NCBI GenBank assembly: GCA_024734495.1
Contig: JALMQS010000916.1
Coordinates: 1,116,001 to 1,180,000 of the forward strand
Direction of reading: 5' to 3'
DNA: 64,000 bases
Source: Forficula auricularia
Lineage: Eukaryota; Arthropoda; Insecta; Dermaptera; Forficulidae
The position numbers and the translations under genes are program-made. Below, piece by piece: positions 1-10,626 of the stretch (the first letter of the stretch is position 1; each line of letters starts with the position of its first letter). The notes beneath the pieces are model-generated. The model was not told the origin of the DNA, did not search any database, and saw nothing but the letters and a program-made list of their open reading frames with translations.

Positions 1-607
1 TTATAATATATTTAAAATTATATAAATTAAAATAATATATAATAACACTGATAAACAATGAAATTTTCCTTTAAATAAAACTAAGTGGTCTTTATGTATT
101 CAGATGCGCTGATAACGAATATAGCATCCGTTTTCCTCAATCACCTAAATTTTTTGCGGAACACCCTAATTTTATATAGTTTTATAGTTGTATGGTGTCA
201 GGTCTGCGCACCCGGCTTAACTTAGACTTTCTTTTTTTATTTGAAACTCTATCGAGCCCTCATTCAAATTCCTATAATTCATAAAGTATTAATTATATGA
301 AATAGCAACTTTTATATTAATAATTTCTATAATATATATGTAGAATACACAACCATATCCAAATTTATCTAATTTAACTTTGACTCGCTATCAACTTTAC
401 ATGTCTCATTTGTTTAATAGCTACATGTGTTTTTAACTGCAATTAAAACTAATATTAATATAGCTATTAAATAAATAAAAATAAAGTGGCAACGAGAGCT
501 ATCTATTACTATACCATTCACTAAATTTGGAAGGATTCACACCACAAACAAGTGGAGACTATTTTTAGTTTCATCTAAGAATATTTTAAAAATAGTATTG
601 TTGCATA
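1..607. other. AT-rich non-coding sequence, nothing recognised
   Basis: Very A+T-rich sequence with no coding signature, no paired repeat ends and no RNA gene that I can recognise. Confidence 0.5.
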
Positions 608-1234
608 ATGGGAATATATCCCTTGCCTAAAAACTTAATTCCTGGGCAGAAGAGTGTTAGGAATCACCCTCTACTTGAGAAAGACAGAATTTTGTTACTA
701 CCGTTGCATAGAAAGTTAAAAATGAAAATTTTTGTTGAGGCTTTGGATAAAGACGGTGAGGGTTTTGGGTACTTGAGAAAAACATTTCCTAAACTAAATA
801 TTAATTTAAAAGAAGACATATGTATTGGGCTGCAAATCCGTGAGAGAAAAATGGCCATGGTTAGCTTTCAGATAAGTATTCTGTAATTTTTTTGGAAATG
901 TGATAGCTGACAAGGAACTTGTTGAAGTGTTATCAGTGCATGGGGTGCAATATGACCTTGAAAATTCACTTTTTTTACATTCGCATTTGGACTTTTTTTC
1001 CTTAACTTGGGCGCGATTAGTGAAGAATGCGGCGATAGATTTCACCAGGATATTTCTGTCCTGGAGAAACGATATCCTTGAAAATCGGTACAAAACATGT
1101 TGGCAGACTATTGTTGGAATCTCAAGGAGAGGTTTCTGCAGGCAATTATAATTCGCAGAGTTCAAGAAAGAAATTTTGAAAATGCTAATAAAAATGTGTT
1201 TTTTCGCCTTTTTTGGATGAAATTTCTTCATTGA
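608..1234 (+). pseudogene. decayed copy of an uncharacterised mobile-DNA-associated protein family
   Basis: Two open stretches in different frames (608-886 and 900-1151), followed by a third frame to a stop at 1232-1234, read as one protein broken by frameshifts. The first part holds NLIPGQKSVRNHPLLEKDRI, then a KIFVEALDKDGEGFGYLRKTF stretch (about residues 38-58) and a G-x-QIRE element. The second part reads VHGVQYDLENSLFLHSHLDF, then a segment that in the neighbouring frame resembles a RFHQDI...MEKRYQ...MLADYCW motif order. I recognise this order from a multi-copy protein family common in arthropod and cnidarian genomes that has no agreed function and behaves like transposon-linked sequence. 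Family membership is from memory and cannot be checked here. The frameshifts show this copy is dead. A function is not assigned. Confidence 0.6.
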
Positions 1235-2239
1235 ACAGTCAAAATCGGCCCTAAACATATTTTTTAATTTTTTTTTTATATTTCTTAGTTATTCATTTAA
1301 ATATTTAAATCCTATTTCATGAGCATACAAACAAAAATAATTTAAAATTTCAAAGCATTATTACAAAGGAATTAAATTTTTATTAAAAACTAAAAATGAA
1401 AAACCGGGAGAAACAATAGGTGATACAGCATTTCTACTTTCAGATTTCGATTCAGCGGGGTCGAATTATAAATAAGCACCTATTTTCGTTCAAAGGAGCA
1501 AACAAAAATTTGAATTTGTTCATCAGTGATAATTAATAATAAAGGGGTTAAAATTATTTTCAAACAAAAATCGAAGAATGTTGATATTTCTAAAGAATAG
1601 TCTCATAATCATAAGGAAATTTTATTTAATGCTAATGGACCCGAAATTAAGAGGGAAGGGGGTTTCTTTCAGAAATAATTATAAATGATTTTATTATATA
1701 TTAAATATAAGAGAGGGGTCAGGTTTATATTAAAATCATGCGGATGGTCACATCAGTTTATTTTTGGAAATTTGTAGTGTAAATTCACATAAGATAAATT
1801 TATAACATTTTGAGTGTCCCGCGTAAAATGATTTAGTATCTTTTGAAAACAAGTTTGAACAAGTTTCTGAAATTGGCAGATAATAATCCCACCTATTTAA
1901 AATATTTCTGATTTTATTATAAGAAAAAAAAAAACTTTAATGATAAAATTGATCTTGGTTAGTTAGTACTTTATGATTCAAACAAGTTGGAAATTAAACT
2001 AGCTTAAGTACTTTTTGGTCACAACATTTGACTTGATATAAAACGATATCGATTAGTATTTTTTGAAAATAATACGCAAATTTAGAGACTGATTTCATTG
2101 GGAAAGTGTACCTTTGAGGACAATTTTCCTTAGTATTTTTGGAAATTTTTAGTCTAAGTTTATCCTCAATCAATAAAATTTTTTCAATATATTAAAAAAA
2201 TACAATTCTTAATAAAAAAATAATCTCAATACGTTTATT
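1235..2239. other. AT-rich non-coding sequence with a short interspersed-repeat fragment
   Basis: No gene seen. Around 1708-1770 there is a degenerate piece of the repeat whose better copies lie near 19047-19105 and 30585-30640 (core: GGTCAGG, then GGATGGYCACATCAG). The rest is A/T-rich sequence without recognisable features. Confidence 0.4.
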
Positions 2240-2242
2240 AGA

Positions 2243-2366
2243 AATCCAACGTCTCGGGACTTCTCTCTTTATCAATGGAAATTTGGGAAAATATAGTTGC
2301 TTTAAAAATCAAATTTCAAATTTCCATTGATGAAGAGAGAATTTCATTCGAAACGTTTGGAGATTG
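2243..2366 (+). repeat. foldback with hammerhead-like motif (CCA/TGG family)
   Basis: Arms at 2243-2287 and 2317-2366 are inverted copies around a short spacer. The right arm contains TTGATGA, then an extra A, a weak stem II, GAAACGTT and TGGAGA. The TTTCCA preceding the TTGATGA pairs with TGGAGA (one G-U), which is the stem I expected of a type I hammerhead. Position 3 of the core is T rather than C, so activity is doubtful. The layout equals that of the better motifs at 8161 and 59018. It adjoins the tail of the minus-strand LINE at 2367. Confidence 0.5.
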
Positions 2367-2798
2367 TTTTTATTTATTTAGCTGGTTTAGCTAGTTTTAC
2401 GGACAAGATGTCCAATACAGAAAAATAAACATACACAGGATACAATATTAAAACAATATGGATATAATAAAATAACAGGTAGGTATCAGAGAAAAAAACA
2501 ACTTATTACACTGAAGTGGTTTTTACAATGTGGCTAATGATTTTAAGATGATTTTTTTAAGTTAGTGAGGAGTTGTGCTGGAAAGGTCAAGATTGGTCGA
2601 GTGTTTATTTGCTAGTGTATGAATTCTGTCAATGGCGTTGGTTTTACCGAAGTTGGTCGAGTGATGTGGAACTACAAACATATCTTGGGATCTCGTGCTA
2701 TGTGATGGAATTCTAAAATTTAGCCTAGATAGAATTTTTGGACATACGATTTTCCCAGAAATTATAAAAGAATTGTATTTATTTAATAAGAAAAACAA
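2367..2798 (-). mobile_element. 3' end of a non-LTR retrotransposon (LINE), 5'-truncated
   Basis: The minus-strand reading frame 2798-2562 encodes FRIPSHSTRSQDMFVVPHHS followed by TNFGKTNAIDRIHTLANK. This is the conserved C-terminal block that follows the reverse transcriptase thumb in Jockey/CR1-type LINE ORF2 proteins. Only about 60 residues of that tail remain. A 3' untranslated part follows, and it ends in a short A/T-rich tandem tail (TTTTTATTTATTTA on the plus strand, 2367-2380), typical of these LINEs. The reverse transcriptase core is absent, so this is a dead 5'-truncated insertion. The exact clade is an inference. Confidence 0.6.
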
Positions 2799-3734
2799 TC
2801 AATAAATTATTTCTATATGTATATGTTTGTTTATTTGATTTAGCCGAAGACCCCTCATTGATTTCCTGTTAATAATTTATTATTATTTTATTTATTTGTA
2901 ATGGAAAATAAAGGAGATTGCGTTGTGATTAGAGGCTATCTGATAAATTGACCTTCATCAGAATAGGATAATTTAAGAGAGAGGGCGATTATCGAGAGAG
3001 TGAGAGAGAGCTACTATTGAAATTACAGATATGATCAAACTAAGTGATTAAAAAGGGAGGGAAGAGACGGATGGTACAGGGGGGCGAACGGGCGGAAGAC
3101 ATCATTTGACCTCCATGGGACCCAACGAGAGGCTCTCCAAAGGGTGACCCCCTGCCTCCTTCTCTCTGTCTAATTGAATTTAGATTTAATCGCATTTTTG
3201 ACAGAGCCTACGATGCTCTTGTTTCCATGGACAATGCAAGCAATCAGAGCAAGTCAAGGGGGGAAATATCAAACATCCATGAATGCCTATTTATGGCTTA
3301 TCATTCCACGTGATTATTATTCGCACTCACACACAAATTGAGTAACTATAGCGAAAGGGAATAAATAATATTAAAAAAAAAAAAAAATACTTTTTCAGTA
3401 AGCATTTTTATTTTAAAATGCAATAAAATTCAGAAAAGTTTTGTAGGGAGTATGTATCTTAATTTCCACTTAAATTTCACCATTACTGGCTAACCATTTG
3501 AGGCACACAAACTTATAAAATGCCTTTATTAAAGAAGAAATTAATTCCAACAGAACAGTTAACATGGCTGAAATGTCTAAAATTAATAGTTTACGCGTTA
3601 AAATATATTCCAATATTGTATGTTATATAGAGCGAATGGACTTGAATCAATAATAAATGTCTCTCTGATGGGACGAGACATCTCTCGATATAACAAACCA
3701 AAAGAATGAAATCGATCTTATTTTATCGATTTAA
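2799..3734. other. unique non-coding sequence, GC-raised island at about 3050-3350
   Basis: No ORF or repeat recognised. The part from about 3050 to 3350 has markedly higher complexity and GC than its surroundings. It carries purine-rich blocks and a stretch of CTCC and TCTCT. It is a candidate conserved regulatory element, by inference only. Confidence 0.35.
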
Positions 3735-4790
3735 TCTATCTAAAGGTTCACGATATGTTTATTATATAAGAAAATATAATTTTGATTAAGAATTTTGTAG
3801 TTTAAAAGAAATTGTATGAAAAGATTCAATTTCTTCTCTCCAGGAGCGAATCAAGTAGAAATGGCAAAAAATTTTATTTTTTTCTCATTAGATATTTTTT
3901 TTTCAAATTTATTGATATTTCATATTTGTCTGTTATTGTCATTTATCTTTTATATCAAATATTTATTGTGAGGGAATTTTCATTTTAAATTTGAAGTTCA
4001 ATTTGAAAAAACGCTAATAACTCCGTTGAAATTTTTTTAAAAAATATGATATTAATAGATATTATATAACAATTAATTATTAATAATTTAATTCAATTTT
4101 GAACGAAATCGATTAAGTACTTTTTGAGAAAATCATCAAAAACACCGAAAACCGCCATGAAAGCCCGTTTTAGAAACATTTTAAAGAGCCACCACCATGA
4201 CACAAGTCAATGTTTCGTTTCATATGACTTTTTTAACTTTTTAGCAAAGGCATCTCTTGCCTTCAAAAAACGGCCTTTCATAGACGGTTTTCACAGTTTT
4301 TTACCATTTTCTCAAAAAGTACTGAATCGATTTCGTTCAAAATTAAATTAAATTATTAACAATTAATTGTTTTATATTATCTATTAATTTTATATATTTT
4401 TAAAAAATTTCAAATAAGTTATTAGCGTTTTTTTAAATTAGACTTTTAATAAACTACCCTTTAAAATTCAAATTTTCTAATAATAAATTTTTATATAATG
4501 GATAAATGATAATAACAGACAAATATGGAACAAAGAAAAGAAAGGCACCAGGAAGTGATGCGCACATACTGGACTAAAGTAAAATCGCAACAGTTGAACA
4601 AACGTGGTCCTCAGTAGGCCCATCCAAAAGAAAAAGAAGAAGAAGATAAATGACAATAACAAACAGATATAAAATTTCAAGAGAAGAAATTGTATTTTTT
4701 AATAAAATTTCTTTTAAACTACAAAATTTTAATCAAAATGCTATTTTCTTATATTAAAAAGTTACTATGAGCCTCAAGATAGATAAATTA
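3735..4790. mobile_element. foldback element of about 1.05 kb (long inverted repeats)
   Basis: The left arm (about 3735-4190) is the reverse complement of the right arm (about 4240-4790). The ends match at AATCTATCT, and the inner arms both carry the block AAGTACTTTTTGAGAAAAT next to matching GAAAACCG and AAACGCTAATAA blocks. The loop is roughly 50 bases. The open frame at 4124-4351 lies across the palindrome and looks fortuitous. The right arm is longer because a 117-base piece is inserted at 4528-4644. Superfamily is not assignable. Confidence 0.75.
4528..4644 (+). mobile_element. short LINE-like 3' end inserted in the foldback, with duplicated target
   Basis: The inserted sequence is flanked by a 27-base near-duplicate of the foldback arm (4501-4527 and 4645-4671, both starting GATAAATGAYAATAACA). 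It ends in an AAAGAAAAAGAAGAAGAAG tail. A 5'-truncated 3' end, a purine microsatellite tail and a long target-site duplication are the marks of a LINE-type insertion. The left arm of the palindrome preserves the unoccupied site. The short coding remnant is not diagnostic. Confidence 0.6.
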
Positions 4791-5645
4791 GGAGTGGGTT
4801 TTAAAAATTTGAGCCCTTTGTTCGATTCTGACCAAATCGTGAGTATCAGGATTCAGACTCATAGGGACAGAAAGTTATAGAAAGTTCATTCTAATATTCA
4901 AAATATTTGTAATATTCAACGTGGAGAACTTTGATTTTGGGCTTTCTACAGCGTTTTCTTTACAATAAAACCTTGTATAGTGAAGATCGAAACGTTTATA
5001 TTTTAAGAGATATTACCTAATTATTTTGTCAAAATACCTATAAGTTATAGTATGTTTTACCAAATTTACCGTGCAAAGTTCTAGGTGAAACATTTTATTA
5101 TTAAATTTTAATACGTTCTAGCTCTAAAACCAATGTATGCACTAGTATATCAGAAGGAAATTTCATATTTCGAAATTGTATATTGAGATTAAGAGCTGAT
5201 TAGATTTAGGATTTGAAATTAGACCAAAAATTAGCGATGGGGCTTAAAATTTGAACCTTTGTCCGACCAAAAGTGGGGAGGTCAAAAATTATTAAAATAA
5301 TAAAATTGTCATTCAAAGGGAGTACTTTCGTAAATTATTAAAAAATTTTATTAAATATTATAAATATAAGAGAGACGCCAGTTTTATGGTAAATTCATGT
5401 GCATGGTCACATTAACTTATTTTAAGACGAATTTATTTATCCAATAAATGTTTGGAAGTAAAAATAATCTTAAATGAGACATTTTTAATAAGAAATTTTC
5501 ATCAAGAATATTTTTAAAAAATGACTCCGAAATAGGCGTATCACGCAAAGTTTTGATGCGAATATATAATTAATGGCTTTGAAGGAAATTGATTCCAAAT
5601 AAGAAAAATGAATCAGAAAAAATTGAAGATTTTGAGAGACTGTAG
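4791..5645. other. AT-rich sequence with interspersed-repeat fragments
   Basis: Bases about 5185-5275 share the block GAGATTAAGAGCTGATTAG with 18785-18803, and about 5360-5420 share the GGTAAA...GGTCACAT block with 19047-19105. Otherwise nothing is recognised. Confidence 0.4.
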
Positions 5646-5891
5646 CAGTGGGCAGGCGGTGACTTTCCAACCAGGGGTTGCTGTCAAAAAACGCGCCATT
5701 TTTTTCAAATTTTTTCTTTGCTCCTTTTTGAAAATTTCATCGTTTCATTAAATACGTCATCAAAGAATATCACATTATTTTCAAATTAATCAGTATAGAT
5801 TTTTTTATAACACGGTATGAAAATACTCTCAATGATTTCAAATTTTTAGGGATGCGCCGCATCCAGAGCATCCATGGACCGCAAGCCACTG
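5646..5891. mobile_element. hAT-type MITE with perfect 8-bp target duplication
   Basis: The element starts CAGTGGGCAGGCGGTGACTT and ends GACCGCAAGCCACTG. The outer bases CAGTGG and CCACTG are inverted, and both ends are flanked by the same octamer GACTGTAG (5638-5645 and 5892-5899). An 8-bp duplication with CAGTGG-type termini is diagnostic of the hAT superfamily. At 246 bp with no ORF it is a non-autonomous copy. A related left end lies at 36979. Confidence 0.85.
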
Positions 5892-6299
5892 GACTGTAGC
5901 TATATAATGATCGGAAATCGCACACAAGTTTGTATTAATATGCTACATTTTTGTACTTGAAAGTTTCAGTTTTCAGCTGGTAAAAGATCTTATTGGAGGT
6001 GTGGCTTCTTGGTTTTGAAAGGCGGGGTTGCCTGTACATAGGTGCTGTCCTCTTTCCGGGAAGTTTTTGCTCAGTGTGAGGGTAGAGTCCAGCTTGGGAA
6101 TTGTAGTTATCGAGTTGAGAGTTCAAATGGGGGTTAAATTACCTTTGATAAAAATATCAAATTTAAATATTTACAAAAAATAATTATTTTTCAAAAAATT
6201 TCTTGTAAATAATAAAAGAATTAAAAATTAGAAAAAATTTATAAATATTATTATTAATACATATTATTATTCTATTAGAGAAAAAGAGATTTTTCGCAA
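5892..6299. other. non-coding sequence, nothing recognised
   Basis: The small minus-strand frame at 5935-6126 has no recognisable domain and no splice or start context that supports a gene. The sequence after 6130 is strongly A/T-rich. Confidence 0.4.
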
Positions 6300-6456
6300 C
6301 GAGGGGAGGAACTAACCGCAATTGAAATTTGGTGTACACGTTTTTGGAATTATTTTGGAATTCATTAGATAATGCCACTTCATCTATTGTCTTCTACTTA
6401 GAAATGAAAGTGGAAGTGGAAGTAGGTGTACGATATTAGGTCGCGGTTCACCCTCG
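6300..6456 (+). mobile_element. short MITE, CGAGGGG...CCCTCG termini (copy 1)
   Basis: Terminal inverted sequences CGAGGGG..AACCGC and GCGGTTCACCCTCG enclose about 130 bases. A second copy lies inverted at 31198-31346 with the same internal blocks (GGTGTACA, GGAATTATTTTGGAATT, TAATGCC, CTTCTACTT, GTCGCGG). The unclear 8-base flanks of this copy do not give a clean target duplication. Confidence 0.65.
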
Positions 6457-6587
6457 TTTCTGTGTGATAACGAGGCTTAGCGATCGAAGGGCGATTTTTA
6501 AATGTGTTCTTGATTAGAAAAAAAAAATGGGTTCTTACACTCGATTCGAAATGAAGCTATTCAAAATGGAGTAAAGAAAATTTTTGA

Positions 6588-7541
6588 ATTTTTTTTTAGA
6601 AACTTTTAAAATTTTAAATATAAATACTAGGTAGGTTTCACATAAATAAAAGATCAGATGCTTGTTGCGGCTCTATTCAAATGGAAACGACACCATAATT
6701 TTAAACAGTTTCGTTTTAACAAAATTCAATTTAATTTTTAAGAGCGGCCGTGAGGTCTCTAGGGTCCAAATACACTTCTAGTGAAACTCTAAGCCACCCC
6801 TCTCTTCCCCCACACCCCTAAGCCTTCCCAGTTTTCTAGCACAAACCATTTTCTACCAAAATTACCAATTAACTAAAATTCGCGGAGATCATGCCGAGTT
6901 TAAAAGTATTCATTGTTGTTTTTTCTTTCATTTTTATTTTCGGAAGAGTGCAATTAGTTTTTTTTTCTACTATTTTGGCTTTTAAATTAAAAAATAAAGC
7001 TTATGACATATGTTGGATGGGACAGGATAAGGAAGGGGGCTAGGCGAAAGAAGGGGTGGATTTTTTTTAGAAACTTTTTAAAATTTTAAATATAAAATAC
7101 TAGGTAGGTTTCACATAAATAAAAGATCAGATGCTTGTTTAGCACGACTCTATTCAAATGGAAACGACACCACATGATTTTTAAACGGATTTCGTTTTAA
7201 CAAAATTCAATTTAATTTTAAGAGCGGCCGTGAGGTCTCTAGGGTCCAAATACACTTCTAGTGAAACTCTAAGCCACCCCCTCTCTTCCCCCACACCCCT
7301 AAGCCTTCCCAGTTTTCTAGCACAAACCATTTTCTACCAAAAATTACCAATTAACTAAAATTCGCGGAGATCATGCCGAGTTTTAAAAGTATTCATTGTT
7401 GTTTTTTCTTTCATTTTTATTTTCCGGAAGAGTGCAATTAGTTTTTTTTCTACTATTTTGGCTTTTTTAAGAAATTAAAATAAAAACATGACATATGTTG
7501 GATGGGATAAGGAAGGGGGCTAGGCGAAAGAAGGGGTGGAG
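6588..7541. repeat. tandem duplication, two copies of about 475 bp
   Basis: Copy 1 (about 6588-7060) and copy 2 (about 7061-7541) follow each other directly and share every block, for example GAGCGGCCGTGAGGTCTCTA and GGAAGGGGGCTAGGCGAAAG. The differences are mostly one- or two-base indels in homopolymer runs. Each copy starts with a TACTAGGTAGGTTTCACATA block also found in the 51.4 and 53.3 kb foldbacks. See the findings for the possibility of an assembly artefact. Confidence 0.85.
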
Positions 7542-7974
7542 TACCCGAGTGAGGTTTTACCTAATGAAGTTCATCTGAAATTTAACAGAGACTAAACGAC
7601 ATGGGACAGAGAGAGCGAATTCATTGCATTTTAATGCTAAAAATCTTTTAAATTATTGAATAGAAGCTACTCCCGCCGAACCCACCGCTCGTCCCCCATC
7701 AACTCCTGCCCCCATCCCCCTTTCGTCCCCCACCGCCACAACACCACCACCCCTCTCTCTACTCTGCTAACCCAGCATCATTTATGTGGTCGCATAACAC
7801 AAAATGGCGACGAAATATGCGCGTTGCCATCGTCATTATCATCAGTGCATCATCATTAAGCTACCGACTGCCCATAAATATTAGCTAATATTATTCTCCT
7901 CATCTAATTTTGCCATATTCTCAAAAGTTCAAATTTGAGTATTTACACCTGAAATATGCCTAAAGGTAGTTTTT
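7542..7974. other. unique GC-raised island, possible conserved non-coding element
   Basis: Bases about 7650-7920 are cytosine-rich (CCCCCATC, CCCCACCGCC) and then of mixed, non-repetitive composition, unlike the repeat DNA on both sides. The open frame at 7656-7859 is compositional and shows no domain. A regulatory role for the nearby homeobox gene is an inference. Confidence 0.35.
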
Positions 7975-8090
7975 TCACAAATCCAAAAATTCAAGAAGTC
8001 TTCGAAACTTGGAATATAAGTCAGTAAAAGCATAATAAACACACTGTTAAAATTTGAATACGATTTACCACACGAAACATGAAATAATTC

Positions 8091-8258
8091 TTAACCTAAC
8101 CACATGAAAGATTTTAAAATTTCATTCATAAATTAATTCCTGTGAATACATTGTAATAGACTGATGAAGAGGGCAAAGCCCTCGAAACTATAGTCTCGTT
8201 ATAAATAAATAAAATTTATAATTCCAGCAGAAGACACACTCTTTTATTGTCTCCTTCA
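8091..8258 (+). mobile_element. short retroelement carrying a hammerhead-like ribozyme (copy 1)
   Basis: The boundaries are set by a 12-bp target duplication, ATGAAATAATTC, at 8079-8090 and 8259-8270, and by the empty site in the paralogous repeat near 42682. The element holds the ribozyme-like motif at 8161-8195 and a 3' part ending TTTATTGTCTCCTTCA without poly(A). The copy at 28767-28900 has the same 3' end but starts at another point, so copies vary at the 5' end. Variable-length duplications plus 5' variation indicate reverse transcription rather than cut-and-paste. There is no ORF, so it must be mobilised in trans. A Penelope-like partner is the leading guess. Confidence 0.75.
8152..8205 (+). 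ncRNA. hammerhead-type ribozyme candidate, family 1
   Basis: CTGATGA at 8161-8167 is followed by one extra A, the stem GAGGGC-AAA-GCCCTC (8169-8183), GAAA (8184-8187) and the self-complementary ACTATAGT, then C8195 at the expected cleavage position (GTC). Bases flanking the core pair as stem I: GA with TC next to the core, then TTGTAA with TTATAA (one G-U) beyond a small internal loop. All invariant core bases are present. The extra A between core and stem II departs from the textbook fold. Stem III is too short for a monomer but could form between two RNAs through the palindrome. Confidence 0.6.
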
Positions 8259-8663
8259 ATGAAATAATTCCAATTAAAAATGAAATTTTTTACATATGGT
8301 GGATTAGGAAAGGGTTGGAAAATAATCATTATTTTATTTTTTTTCATTTAAGGACTTTCACTATCTTGATGAAAAACTAATATTTATTAGAATAATATAT
8401 CCGAAGTAACTTAAAAAAAAATGAAACTATTTACCTAGTAGTTTTAATAAAAAAACAAACATATTTGGGCGATTATTTTTAGTAGAGGGGATATAAGATC
8501 AATGGCTTGGAAACGATCCTTTCATAAAAAGAATATAGTAGTGATAAAAGTACAGTCACATTAAAGAAACATAAGCTAAGATTTTAGCACCATTCATTCA
8601 TTTATAGAGTGGTTACAAGTCTAAAACTTTTTGTGTGGATTGTCGCGAAAGAACCTCCGTAAG

Positions 8664-9915
8664 AATTAAAAAAAAAAAATGGAGGAAAAAGTTATAACTT
8701 TTTCATTACTCGACACGATAGCCAATTGAGTCACCATAATAATAAACCTAAATAAATTATAATAAACTAATAGAAATTTATTTTTTATATGAATAATCTT
8801 GAGAAAAAATTATATATTTTGCATTTTTGAACCAGAACTGTTAAAGCTATCAAAATAAGTTTGTCCGTTTTTGAAATATTTCGAAAACAGGAAGAAAAAA
8901 ATGCCTGATTACAATACTTAACCATAGTTGTACGGTAAAGTAAAAGAAAAAAAAAGTGACTATGAAGTTTATATTTATTATCATTTTATTCTATCAAGTT
9001 TTTTTGTATACCTACTAACAATCACAACAAATTTTTATTTTCATTCATGAAAAAAAACATACAAAAAAATGTGTATAGAAAAGAGTTATTTTTCTAAAAC
9101 ACTTTGGTTCAATTTCAAACCCATAAATGAATTTATCTTAATATCTGTTGTTCATAGCAATTTATGAATTGTGCTTTCTGATAAATCTTGTTGCCGACCA
9201 CTAACCCTCCCCCACCTAGAACAATGATTGAATAATAATTACTCACCTAGTGCTAGTTGGAAATTAGCGAGATTAAGATTTGCTATCTGTTCACTGGGGA
9301 TATAATTGAGGGTATAATTGTGGGGAGGGTTCTCTAACCACCGCCAGCCACTACCACTGCAGAGTACAATCTTGTTGCACACAACCGTCCCGTCCAGCCA
9401 CCCACCAGGGGTTAATTGAAATTAATTGGATCTTTCTGGCCCATCCCTTGCCGGCTAGCTTCAAGGGAGATTTGGCCAAGTGACGATAATAATTATTCAA
9501 ATGCCGGAACGGCCAGCAGGCAGCTCTGACCTTTCGATCGGAATCCACATCAGACGGTGATTTAATTTCTGATTATCATTTGACAGTGGATGTGTGTGCG
9601 GTACGCACCTTCAAATTGGATAATACAAACCAACAGAGGTAGAAACAAACGGATATTATTTGTTCTACCAGAAAATTTATTAATCACGAGATACAAACAG
9701 AAGGAAGGGGGTTGATAACAACCAACTATGTGATTTGTAATGATTGGTCTGGAGAAAAAGTAGTCTTGGAAAAATCTGAAACGGCTGATTAAGCATGTGT
9801 AATAGGGTGGAACCAAAATATTTTTTTTATTTTGTATTTCTAATAGTGGCCAAAATTTGGATTTCAGGTTCATAAAGAATGAAGAAAATTTGGTTCTCAT
9901 ATTTCAATATCTTAA
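8664..9915. other. repeat fragment, then a unique GC-raised island
   Basis: Bases about 8815-8950 are the reverse complement of the Helitron-like 5' segment (matches: TTTACTTTACC, GATTACAATACTT, GAAATATTTCGAAAA on the appropriate strand). Bases about 9200-9600 are mixed, repeat-free and GC-raised, and are a conserved-element candidate. The frames at 9351-9548 and 9562-9900 on the minus strand show no domain. Confidence 0.4.
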
Positions 9916-10626
9916 CGTAGTTGTATCGCGACAATACTAGCAAAAAGTTAATGCTAGAATATATAAAACAGACAATAAGGATTCATAATTTATAAGCCCA
10001 TAACTTTTTGCTGTTGGCGGTATCAATAATTACTAAAGCAATCCCGTGCTCGTTTGACAAATCTGGCACCATTGTAAGAGATTGAATATTTTTATATTAA
10101 ATGACAGATAAAATACATTTTAAAAGTTAAAAAATTTCTATAAAAATCGTTTTGTTATTTTTTAACAAATATTATCAACGCCTACATTATACCTTATGAA
10201 AATTATAATTTTTAAAAATCTAGCGCATGCGCGTTTTATACATCTTTCGCTATTAAATGTTTGCTGTTGTGAAATTGTTTTTTATAGATTTTTCATTATT
10301 TATTCATTATTATCTCAGAAACTGTAGTAACTATGAATCAAAATTGTCTTAAAATATGTATTGGTTATTGTTTAATGTTGGTTTAGTTTTTATAAAAATT
10401 ATAAGAAGAGTTTCTTAATATAATTAAATATGAATGTAAATTTTCCGATATCCCGTATAGTTCAATGTACAAGAGTCTGAAAAATTCTATTTATGAAATT
10501 TAATTTCTCCGGAACTATATTGTTCATAAATTTCGTTTTGCCACCAATCGGTGCATTAGGATTTAAATAATAATCTGTCTAAATTTCAAAAAATCCTAAG
10601 AAAATCCATTTGGCGGAACAACTACC
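9916..10626. mobile_element. TTAA-flanked non-autonomous DNA element (copy 1)
   Basis: Flanked by TTAA at 9912-9915 and 10627-10630. The ends are GTAGTTGTATCGCG-like on the left and GGCGGAACAACTACC on the right, so the termini are inverted copies of about 12 bp (GGTAGTTGTTCC). A second copy with the same internal sequence lies at 54904-56095, interrupted by a retroelement. TTAA duplication fits piggyBac-like or Sola3-like transposons. There is no ORF, so the superfamily is an inference. Confidence 0.7.

Larger units (their letters stand above)
7975..8663. repeat. interspersed repeat family R, copy 1 (split by a ribozyme element)
   Basis: This sequence matches 42593-43111 over its length. Shared blocks include TTGGAATATAAGTCA, CGATTTACCACAC, GATGAAAAACTAATATTT and GTGTGGATTGTCGCGAA. 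In this copy 168 bases are inserted at 8091-8258, while the 42.6 kb copy has the site empty. The family is not otherwise identified. Confidence 0.75.

Noticed and set aside
4124..4351. Open frame in the foldback
   Set aside because: It spans the two arms and loop of a palindrome and has no domain.
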